Origin: Hypsibius dujardini
Taxonomy: Eukaryota; Tardigrada; Eutardigrada; Parachela; Hypsibiidae
Direction of reading: 5' to 3'
Assembly (NCBI GenBank): GCA_001579985.1
Contig: LRSR01014609.1
Coordinates: forward strand, 1-30,328
DNA: 30,328 nt
The first letter of the stretch is position 1. Every line of letters begins with the position of its first letter. This document shows positions 21,860 through 30,328 of the stretch, piece by piece. A program made the translations under genes and the position numbers. A model generated the notes under the pieces. That model did not search any database and had not been told where the DNA came from. It saw nothing but the letters and a program-made list of their open reading frames with translations.

Positions 21860-22633
21860 ATTTTTTTTTCTCGTCGGCGACGAACCTTATGTTCGACGAG
21901 TTTTGGTGTTTTATTGTGCCATTGATTTTGAACAGTTTTAATTGTCCCGTTGACAGATGTTTGTGCGAAGGAAGAGGAGCTCGCAAAAAATCAGATTTGT
22001 TGAACACCTCTTAATTACATTGACACGAGTTTGTTTCTACTAATATATAATATCTCCATAATTTAAATATAGAAGTTATTGAACATCTGGAAGTACTGGG
22101 GACAACACAATTATTATTAGCATACTTATTCAAATAAAATTGTTTTTTGGACCTCTGAAATATGGAGCGCCTTGCCTCAGTTGTTTGCATTTCTGCCTAA
22201 CGATACGTCTGTCTGCCTGTGTCCCTGCCTTCCAGAGTTTCCATGTTAGCTGCCTGGCGGTCTCTCTGTCTGTCTGTGCCTCTGCCTGCCAGTCGAGGTA
22301 CCCATCTGGTCAGTTGTCTTAACAGTTTGCTGTCTGTCCATTTGTCTCGTTGTTTTATCTACGGTTAGTGCATTATCCCAATACGCTAGGAACTGTAAAG
22401 AAAATAGACACAAAAGGGAAGCAAGAGCAGGGTACCGGTCCATGAGTCAAAGAACTCCTATACCATCACAACACCTGGAGTCAAGGAAACAAACGTATCC
22501 TTTTAAAGTCAATACCCCATATTCCGTACCCATAGAGCTCCGTAGTAGAAAAATTATACAGACTGCACATCAATTAGAGATTCAAAACAAAATTAAAAAA
22601 ATTATCATAACAACGGCAGTAATATTTAAAACT
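21860..22633. other. Convergent 3' region between the small gene and the HECT gene
   Basis: An AATAAA at 22133-22138 (+) is a plausible poly(A) signal for the small gene. A second TCTG repeat lies near 22200-22345. No further coding frame with splice support was found. Confidence 0.5.
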
Positions 22634-25600
22634 TTACACAAAGCCCATTGTATCTTTTCCATTGTCTAAAGCCAGCTCCAAATCGCAGGAAAAGTCGCCA
22701 AATCCGGCGGCATCGTTGGAATAGGTGGTTCCCAAGGTGAGTGAAGGAGTGCAGGTTTTTGCGGTCGGTAAATAACGCTGGCCGCCAACGTTGAATGTGA
22801 TCTGAAAAAAATTGGAAAACCACTCTGGGAATACGAATATGAAAGGTAATCTCTCCGAACAATAAGATTTATCGCAACATCCTGGAAAAATACAGTATAA
22901 CGTACCTCTATCTTCTTTACCAGCGGGACATTCGCGAAACCGACGATATACCTCATCAACTCTTGAATCTTTTCCTTACCAGCAGCACTCACGAATCGGA
23001 CAAAATGCCCATATGCGGCAAACTTTGACGCCTGACGCGTCGATGGCTTGATCACCTCTGCAAGTAATTCCGCCCCCGTTTGCACCGTTCGCCACAGCAT
23101 AACCTCCAGATGTTCCCACACATGCATGGCCTGAATCTCCTACAGCAACCAACAGGAAAGGAAAGTTTACAGCACAACTTTTAATATGACTAGATTCCAT
23201 CCAAACAGAAATGTTTACCTGCAGGACACTGAGTTGGTTGAAGCCTTCTTTCATCAAGCTGAGATTTCCAGAGCGGAAATCATACAGAACAGTTCGGGCG
23301 ATTTTCATGATGGTCTCTTCTTTCGTCAAACCCTCCCACTTCACCGCCTGCAACGCAAAAGAAATTAACACAACAATTTTGTCTGCCGATGATACAGCTA
23401 GATTACGAAGGGATGAACAGACAGATAATCATTCGGAGTCAGCGGCAAACAAGATTCGCAAGTAATAATGAAACTCACGCTATAACGAACAAGTTCCGAG
23501 TTCGCCTCCAACCACTCCTTCAATCCCTCAACGTGATGAACGAAATCAGATTGAAATTCGCTGTTACGTACGGCGTCAATGAAGTTCCCGGCAACACAAT
23601 TAACATAGCGCACACAACTGACCTCCGGTGGCATGTCCAGCATATAGCGAAAAACAGATCGATCCAGCTGAGTGGGGAACGGACCGCGGTGAACCAGACA
23701 AATAAAGAGAAGCTTGCCGAGACTTTTGAAGTAGTTGGGCTTGGAGCTGTCTGTTTCTTGGAGAATGTGGGTAACCGTCATCACGCCGTCGTCGCTATTC
23801 CCCACAAAGAGTGATCCAACGGTAAGAGGGTCGCGGTGAAGCATGACTTTTGACCAGAATTGGCTGAAAACATCCCTGAATGGTCCATCTAGGTCACAAC
23901 CCCTGCAACAATAAAATTATGTAGGTAACGTGTATTAAAAACGCATGTCAACACTAATGCAAATAATGGGGTTTGAATCAAGATTTTCATTATCGCCATG
24001 TGACCAAAGTAATTTTAATTTAAAGTAAATATATTGATGCTTTATTAAATTACTACTATCTGTCATTTTAAACCAATTTAGACTCAATATCACCGATGGT
24101 TTAAAATAAGTTTATTGTAATGTTTACAATTAAATCAAGCGAAAAATCAACATGTAAACAGGCATCTGATTTTTACGTTAAATCAGAAATCATTTAATTT
24201 AAAATATAAAAATAAGTTTGGTAATTTGAAAACATAATTTAAATTAACGTCAACACAAGTACCAATTATTTCAAATCTCACTCTTGATAGTCCATTATCG
24301 GCCTAACGTCGAACCGTTGTGGCTGCTGGGCAACACCTCGGAAAACATCTTCCACGAGAGACTCTTTCTTAATATACCACACCAGACCCGTTCCAACCGG
24401 GCGACCGATGACTTTGCGCTGGAACACCTTGTACATCTCCATCACGGGGTCAAAGTCCTCGTCATCTGAGTCCACCAGAACGTCATGCGAAATAGCACGG
24501 CGGGGTGTAGGCATTGAGATGAGCGCCTCATCAGGATCACGAACTGAGTTCAGCGCATCCACGAGCTGCCGGGTACTGTGCAGTGCATGGCTGCTATCGC
24601 CTAGAAGATAAACCGGTAGAAAATAATGTTATTGCACGACTGGCTGACTCCCTGATTTTCTGACTGACCGACTGACTCTGACCGACTGACTCTGACCGAC
24701 TGACTTTGACCGGCTGACTCTGACCGACTGACTCTGACCGACTGACTCTGACCGACTGACTCTGACCGACTGACTCTGACCGACTGACTCTGACCGACTG
24801 ACTCTGACCGACTGACTTTGACGACTGACTCTGACCGACTGACTCTGAGATGATCTGACCGACTGACTCTGACCGACTGACTCTGACCGGTTGACTCTGA
24901 CCGGCTGACTCTGACTGACTGACTCTGATCGACTGACTCTGACCGACTGATTCTAACCGACTGACTCTAACCGATTTAAGTTGTCCAATTGACTGACTGA
25001 CGGACTGACTTTACCGCATCGAGAAATGGACGCTGTAGAGGAACTGCTGTTTCGCTGTTCATCGTCCTCGTCATCGGAAAACAGACTTAGCCGGCGTCTT
25101 TGTCGGTTGTTTGATTGAGCGGACTGCGGAGACGAGGACAGAGATTCATCTGGAATTTCGATTGGACTCAGGCTTGGCGCAGGGAAGAACGGTCGGACCA
25201 ATCGTCTGAAACAGATGACAACAGTTCAGATAAGCAAAGGTAGCTTACGAGTGGTCGGAATGGAATTACACACCCCGATTTCCTTTACATTTGTTTTTAT
25301 AAATAATAAACTTAATATGTGGATATTAGAAAAATGCAGGATTTGTTGAGAGCATCCTGTTGTAACAATATAGACCTAATTATTTTTTCTTTGTTTTATC
25401 AAACGCATAAACCTGGGCGGGGGCAGCGCGTCGAAATCCCCGTCGTCGGATTCATTTTCATCTAATCCAGGAACAGTTAGACGGGAAGAAGCCGGTCCAA
25501 TGTAAAGACGGCCACTGTTTTTCGTCCCGATCCTAAACGACAAAACTCATTATAATGTACAGCATTGCATGCGGTATTCGGAATTCGTCTTTCGACCCTC

Positions 25601-27165
25601 TCACGCACGAAAGAAATTTGAACCTTAATTTTTCTCTCAAAAGGAGACGTAACTGTCAACAAATAATAACAATGAACGTTTATTATGGTTAAATAAAACT
25701 ATCAAAATTTTCAATTGATAAGCCTTTAAAATAAAATGTATTCAACTATATTAAATAAGCATATTAAATAAATATATTATGTTAAAACAACATGAACTAC
25801 AAAAATATTTGCCTTGAAATTAAAATGTATTTTTGCTTTTTTATTTAACAATACACGTGCATGAAACAGCTTTGGAAGGTGGAAGAAACTTACGCTCTCA
25901 ATGCAGCTAAGTCCCAACCGAAACGTGGCTCCTCAATCAGAGTGAGAGAGCTAACTCGGCTTCCAGCGCCCCCTCGATAAACCACCCAATCAATCAAGCC
26001 GGCAGCACCAAACATTTCCCGGATTAGGCGGTTGCAGGCTGCCGGAGTTCCGTCATTTGTTCCGCCGCCAAACTGAAAGGTTTTCACCAACCCCGCTTTC
26101 TTCAGCAGCGCGTATCTGCAGAACAAAAGGGCAAAGACTAAAATAAATCAATAAATAGTTCTCTTTTACTCTTTAATAGTTAAAACGTTTGTTCAGTTGT
26201 TTGAATAGTAAAAAATTAAAAATTAAAAGTACAAAACATTTAGTAAGCCGTTTTGTTCAGTCAATCAATCAATTTACAGGATAGATGCATGAAAATTGGC
26301 TGATTTTTTAATGTTCAATCGATCAATCAATCGTAATGGCTTCTTGAACAAAGCAAAAAAGTTCTTCAATTCTCAACTTTTTAACGAAAGCGACAAAATC
26401 TTATGAAAACAATTTAGCAAGTTTTTAAAAGCATTCGAACCGTTTGCTAGAATTGATTGCAAAAAATTTGGTCTTCAAATTAGGTTTTCAAGCAAACAGC
26501 CGACATCAACCAATCAAGCAACCGTTCAATCGACCAATATAACAACGATCAAATCAGCAAATCAAGCGCAAGATAACATAATAAACAGGGAACTGTACCT
26601 GGTTCCTTCCCCTCGGGACTCTTTAACAGACTGTGGATTTTCAGCAGGCAACTCCGGAACCACAATAACCGTGGGAAACCACATGGCAGTAGGCGGTCGC
26701 CCAATCGGTTTTCTTATGGTAGCTAGAGCAGGAAGAGCCGAAACGGCGATTTCGGGACGAGGGGCACTCATCAGAAGGCTGTTCCTGTTGTTGGTGGGTG
26801 CTGCTGGAAGCCTTCGCTTGACTGGGAATGATGCGGAGAGACCTGACGCACTTCCACGGAACGCGTTGAAATGAGACTGCAATCCTCCATTTCGGTTCAA
26901 AGATGTCAGCGCCGGCGCTGACTTCACCTAAAAAAGCGTGAGAATATGAACTCCTGCATTCCTCTGGAACTACCCAATATTTTTTTACCTCCAAGGTCTT
27001 GTGAAAGGAATCTAAATGATCACACGCGGCACAATTTTCGGCATTCGAAAAGGAACTCTTGAATCTCTGGCAGCCAACGCAGCCCGTGTGCGCGCATTCG
27101 CCAAGATTTTTGGGATTCCGAGGATCAACCGAGTCCGTAGACACAACAACAGGTTGCGCATCCAT
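22634..27165 (-). CDS. HECT-domain E3 ubiquitin ligase carried by the transposon, 770 aa, ten exons
   Basis: It should accept ubiquitin from an E2 on a catalytic Cys and pass it to a substrate. Exons from 5' to 3': 26989-27165, 26599-26927, 25894-26115, 25413-25532, 25015-25205, 24282-24600, 23479-23902, 23219-23347, 22906-23139, 22634-22801; every phase agrees. Residues 24-48 hold a zinc-binding-like Cys cluster (ECAHTGCVGC ... CAAC). Residues 169-242 (LVKTFQFGGGTNDGTP, WVVYRGGAGSRVSSLTL) resemble the N-terminal module of fish 'G2/M-phase-specific E3 ligase-like' HECT proteins. A Ser/Asp-rich linker follows (SDDEDDEQRNSSSS, DSDDEDFDP). The HECT domain spans about 400-770: EGCDLDGPFRDVF, YFKSLGKLLFICLVHRGPFP, MRYIVGFANVP, then LPTAKTCTPSLTL with catalytic C732. 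The transcript starts in or near the right inverted repeat and faces inward. ATG 27165 is the first ATG after the last upstream in-frame non-ATG region. Confidence 0.9.
24637..25009. repeat. 14-bp minisatellite GACTGACTCTGACC in HECT intron
   Basis: About 20 or more copies with TTGACC, GGCTGACT and other variants, filling nearly the whole intron between the exons at 25015-25205 and 24282-24600. Confidence 0.9.
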
Positions 27166-27264
27166 GGGAAGATAAGCGAAAATACAGAAAGCCGCAGGAA
27201 AAGCACAAAGAACTGGAAACCCAAGAACTGGGAGATCCACGAAAATCCGCGAATTACCGGAAGT

Positions 27265-27529
27265 TACTGTACGCTGCCGATCTCAAGGGCCGGTTATGCC
27301 CCTACCCCGCTGGTTCACATCAAGCTTGAGCGGATTGTTCAATTCCGTTCACTTGTCTGTGATTGGCCCGTTGGTTTTTGCCTGACAGGCGATGCTACCT
27401 TGATTGATTGAAATCAAAAATTTTAACTCAATGAAATTTAAGTGAATCTGAATGAACAACCAAGCGAGCGACGGAACGTGTTTTCGGGCCGGACCTAAAA
27501 TCGACCCTTGAGATCGGGAGCGTACAGTA
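27265..27529. repeat. Inverted repeat, 25-bp arms, upstream of the HECT start codon
   Basis: 27265-27289 (TACTGTACGCTGCCGATCTC...) is the reverse complement of 27505-27529 with one mismatch. The 215 bp between have no ORF. It could be a small nested element inserted at TA or a structured 5' leader. Confidence 0.6.
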
Positions 27530-27540
27530 ATAATAAAAAT

Positions 27541-27630
27541 CTTCGGCCCCCACCCCCGGTTTAGAACCCCGGCTCATAGCTCCGCCCCAACATGCCTCTA
27601 CAGCAAAACCACAGCCAATCCACAATTGCG
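27541..27630 (-). promoter_or_regulatory. Promoter-like cassette driving the HECT gene
   Basis: Inner end of the right inverted repeat, a diverged copy of the integrase promoter region: GC box CCGCCCC (27582-27588) and CCAAT (27615-27619) read on the plus strand. It lies about 400 bp upstream of the HECT ATG. Confidence 0.45.
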
Positions 27631-28404
27631 AAAAATTAAATTAATAATTCATTATTTAATTTTGGTTTAGCAAAAAGCTGGGAGAAAATGATTTCGGTTT
27701 AGCAAAAAGCTGGGAGAAAATGATTTCGGTTTAGCAAAAACCTGGGAGAAAAATAAATAATTAATTCATTATTTAATTTTGGTTTAGCAAAAAGCTGGGA
27801 GAAAATGATTTCGGTTTAACAAATAGCTGGGAGAAAATGATTTCGGTTTAGCAAAAAGCTGGGAGAAAATGATTTTAGTTTAGCAAATAGCTGGGAGAAA
27901 AATAAATAATTATTTCATTATTTAATTTTGGTTTAGCAAAAAGCTGGGAGAAAATGATTTCGGTTTAGCAAATCGCTGGGATGAAATGATTTTAGTTTAG
28001 CAAAAAGCTGGGAGAAAACTAAATAATTGATTCATTATTTAATTTCGGTTTAGCAAAAAGCTGGGATGAAATGATTTTAGTTTAGCAAAAAGCTGGGAGA
28101 AAATGATTTCGGTTTAGCAAATTTAGCTGGGAGGAAATCATTTCTCCTTAGCAAATTTAGCTGGGAGAAAATGATTTCGGTTTAGCAAATTTAGCTGGGA
28201 TGAAATGATTTTGGTTTAGCAAAAAACTGGGAGGAAATGATTTCTCCTCAGCAAATTTAGCTAGGAGGAAATGATTTCGGTTTAGCAAATTTAGCTGGGA
28301 AGAAATCATTTCGCCTTAGTAAATTAGCTGAGAGGAAATCATTTCTCCTTAGCAAATTTATCGTGTGTAAACTCGAAACCTTTTGAAACGCAGGGCGCTC
28401 CATA
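27545..28404 (-). repeat. Right terminal inverted repeat, iterated
   Basis: It contains about 19 copies of the same ~32-bp unit as the left arm, in inverse orientation (GGTTTAGCAAAAAGCTGGGA plus GAAAATGATTTC). Copy order and AT-rich inserts differ from the left arm, while the outer ~55 bp and inner ~80 bp align well. Confidence 0.9.
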
Positions 28405-28410
28405 CAAAAT
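28405..28410. repeat. Right target-site duplication CAAAAT
   Basis: Exact copy of 17478-17483 next to the terminal base of the right inverted repeat. Confidence 0.85.
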
Positions 28411-28498
28411 TTATCAGCCAATGATATTCACATCGCGACCTCACTTTGAAATATTTATGGTCTTACTGTTTCTGGGATTAGGAGTCCATCGGTGATGG

Positions 28499-28779
28499 TT
28501 AGTCGGTGTGGGAGATCGACGATGCACTGATCGAGACCGAGGTCGAGTGTGTGGGTTCGACCGTCAATTGGCGGTAAAGTACCCCAGTTGATCGAAAACA
28601 TCGTCGCGACCTTGACCGTGGGGTCGGACCATGCTGACGTGAAGCGGATTTTGAACGGGGAGGAGGGGCTGGATGAATCTGACGTGACAACTCAGCGTCC
28701 AGACGAAATTGGATGTTGGTGGAGAGGCGAGTTGCTTTTTTCTGTTCGTGAAGGAGCTGTTGCAGGACAGAGCGGGCCT
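28499..28779 (-). CDS. Possible last exon of an unknown minus-strand gene
   Basis: From an acceptor (TTCAACTAG before 28779) an open frame runs 93 codons to TAA 28501-28499. It begins with a helix-prone segment (RSVLQQLLHEQKKATRLSTN), then a Pro/Ser/Arg-rich stretch (HPAPPPRSKSASRQHGPTPR) and a Ser/Thr-rich end. No upstream exon was found before the window edge and no family is recognised. The opposite strand has a comparably long frame, so the coding strand is not certain. Confidence 0.3.
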
Positions 28780-28807
28780 CTAGTTGAAGTGAGACAAGAT
28801 CACGCAA

Positions 28808-30328
28808 TCAACCATTAAAGTCAATGGGTAAGCGGTTAATGCAAAAGGAACCCTTCGATTTTTTTCTCGCCTAGTCCAGGGCTTGAGGGCAGCCAAAATA
28901 TATTTCTAAAATGTACATATTTAGTTCACTATAAGTGAAAACAAATTCAGGCAGATTGGCATGTCGGCTACCGTTCCGATCCCTTGTAAGTTTGGACCCT
29001 GAACATTAAGTTTGAACCCTGAACGACTTTTGAAACGAGTGAATTTATACAGAGTGGATAGCGAATTAAAACATGACGATGTGTGCGACTTTCAGGAATT
29101 TTAAGTTTGCTTAATAGACTACACAAACAGGCTCTCTCGGTGGCGACGCGGAAATGAGTGGCTTAAATGTTCTACGTCTCAACCGTCTTCACTTGGCAGT
29201 CCGCAAAGTCGCGTATTTTGTCCACTCGATACACATACAGGGGTCACCACGAACATTGAATAGTTTTCAAACGGTGGCCACGCAAACTGAGCACAACTGA
29301 CGCTGACCTCACAAATGACAGAAACGCCATACCTAAAGCCTCAATTAAGTTTATGATAAAAACTATTTTTAATCTCAAGCAGGAAGCCTCAATTAAGTTT
29401 ATGATAAAAACTATTTTTAATCTCAAGCAGGAAGCCTTCCTGGGGTCGCTGACTAAAATGGCCAATTTTGCTTTTTAACACGGGCTCAGTGGGTTGATTG
29501 CTTCATTACCTGATTATGTTAGTGAATTCTTTGAAATTCTGCCTTTCCATCAAGTGGTTCTAGAGGCAGTGTAGCAAACAAAATAACCGTAAAAGAATAA
29601 CTCATAAAATAGTTGCTTTCTATGAAACTCAAAATGTTATAGGGGCGGAACTAAAACGATGTTAATGTGTAGAAAGTACTTGTTTTCGCACTTTTGCGCG
29701 AATTATTTTTTCTCAAAAATTTCCTGCTGCATTTCAAGAACCAGTAGAAAATGGTTTTTATAGAAAAACTATGTCATGATAACTTACAATGAGCGGTTTT
29801 TTGTTTAGCTCCAAACACGATTGGCGGAACTGAAGTTCGTAGTATACTTTTCGGCTTAAGTTGGCGGATACAAAAGTACCACTTTCAGGACAAAATTCCT
29901 CAAAACCTCAATTATTGTCAGATTCGTTTCAAATTAAATTTTAGCTAATCTTAACTTACTGCCCTCCTTGCCACTGAAATTTTATTTTATTTTCCCACAC
30001 TCTTGGATGTTGGAGGGAGTGACAAATATTATTCAATATTCGTGGAGACCCCTGTAGTATAGTGGGACTTTTCTATACATTACAATGACATTTTTGGACA
30101 TCATCCCATTCCTAATTCAATATGAAATCGATTGGCAGTAGCAAAATAGTACTTAGAAATCTGGGGGCGAAGCGAAGTGTATGTTCGGAAATAGGACTGG
30201 GAATGCTGGAGTAGCGGATCGGAAATTGACCATAACACCGCCCCAAAAATAATTGAATTGGCTGATGCCAATCGATTTCAGGAAACCTCTCAGTGTCTAG
30301 AAAAGTATATTTTAGTATATAGGAAAAG
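28808..30328. other. No supported gene
   Basis: AT-rich flank with short frames only. A 48-bp tandem duplication lies at 29336-29431; otherwise nothing recognised. Confidence 0.4.
29336..29431. repeat. 48-bp perfect tandem duplication
   Basis: AAGCCTCAATTAAGTTTATG... is repeated head to tail with a period of 48 bp, followed by the first six bases of a third copy. Confidence 0.9.

Larger units (their letters stand above)
17484..28404. mobile_element. Apparently complete 10.9-kb DNA transposon encoding an integrase, a 118-aa protein and a HECT E3 ligase
   Basis: The ends are TATGGAGCGCCCTGCGTTTC on the left and its exact reverse complement on the right. They are bracketed by a 6-bp duplication CAAAAT. 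Long iterated inverted repeats (904 and 860 bp) enclose three spliced genes with fully open frames: integrase (+), small unknown protein (+), HECT ligase (-, facing inward). No DNA polymerase, packaging ATPase, capsid-like or protease frame was seen, so it is not a Polinton/Maverick despite the 6-bp duplication and long inverted repeats. No reverse transcriptase is present. The integrase resembles the retroviral/IS3-like DDE group found in several animal transposons; assignment to a named superfamily (for example IS3EU) would be a guess without a search. Confidence 0.9.

Noticed and set aside
24278-24611. Plus-strand frames near 24284-24611
   Set aside because: Complementary to a HECT exon with coherent phase; no support of their own.
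27016-27411. 131-codon plus-strand frame
   Set aside because: Antisense to the first HECT exon and its leader; no domain and no splice support.
17484-28404. Polinton/Maverick or virus-like element
   Set aside because: Long inverted repeats and a 6-bp duplication fit, but no protein-primed DNA polymerase, packaging ATPase, protease or capsid-like gene was seen, and the ends do not look like AG...CT.
17484-28404. LTR retrotransposon because of the retroviral-type integrase fold
   Set aside because: The terminal repeats are inverted, not direct, and there is no reverse transcriptase, protease or gag-like frame.

Overview
The window is animal (metazoan) genomic DNA, most likely from a small ecdysozoan-type invertebrate. 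Coding is split into short exons with GT-AG introns, many only 60-100 bp. The recognisable host genes are typical of animals: a class-A GPCR, an ionotropic-receptor-like glutamate receptor relative, fumarylacetoacetase, and the end of a natriuretic-peptide-receptor-like protein. A tardigrade is my best guess, but nothing here proves it. Exon models were built by hand from splice sites, phase and protein-family alignment; no search was run.

Layout. 1-755: last exons of a single-pass receptor (+). 1660-1877: a possible small exon (-). 2492-2900: a MITE-like inverted-repeat unit carrying CRE-type palindromes. 3120-5558: a three-exon GPCR (+). 6715-7072: a doubtful Cys-rich terminal exon (-). 7564-8307: an intronless coiled-coil protein (+). 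8543-10985: fumarylacetoacetase (-), ten exons resolved and the start exon missing. 11934-12489: a coding-like but broken frame (+). 13768-16194: an ionotropic-receptor-like gene (-), five exons solid and one weaker, N-terminus unresolved.

17484-28404 is the highlight: an apparently complete 10.9-kb DNA transposon. It is flanked by a perfect 6-bp target duplication (CAAAAT) and bounded by 0.86-0.90-kb inverted repeats, each made of about 20 copies of a ~32-bp unit. Inside are three spliced genes. The first is a 483-aa helix-turn-helix plus DDE integrase (+, 18453-20329). The second is a 118-aa unknown protein (+, 20631-21859). The third is a 770-aa HECT-type E3 ubiquitin ligase with a Cys-rich N-terminus (-, 22634-27165). 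All three frames are open and the splice phases agree at every junction, so the copy looks young and possibly autonomous. The outer two genes point inward from the two inverted repeats, whose inner ends carry the same CCAAT-box/GC-box promoter-like cassette.

Beyond the element (28411-30328) there is one possible terminal exon (-) and otherwise anonymous sequence with a 48-bp tandem duplication. CAGA/TCTG, GATT and GACTGACTCTGACC simple repeats are scattered through introns.
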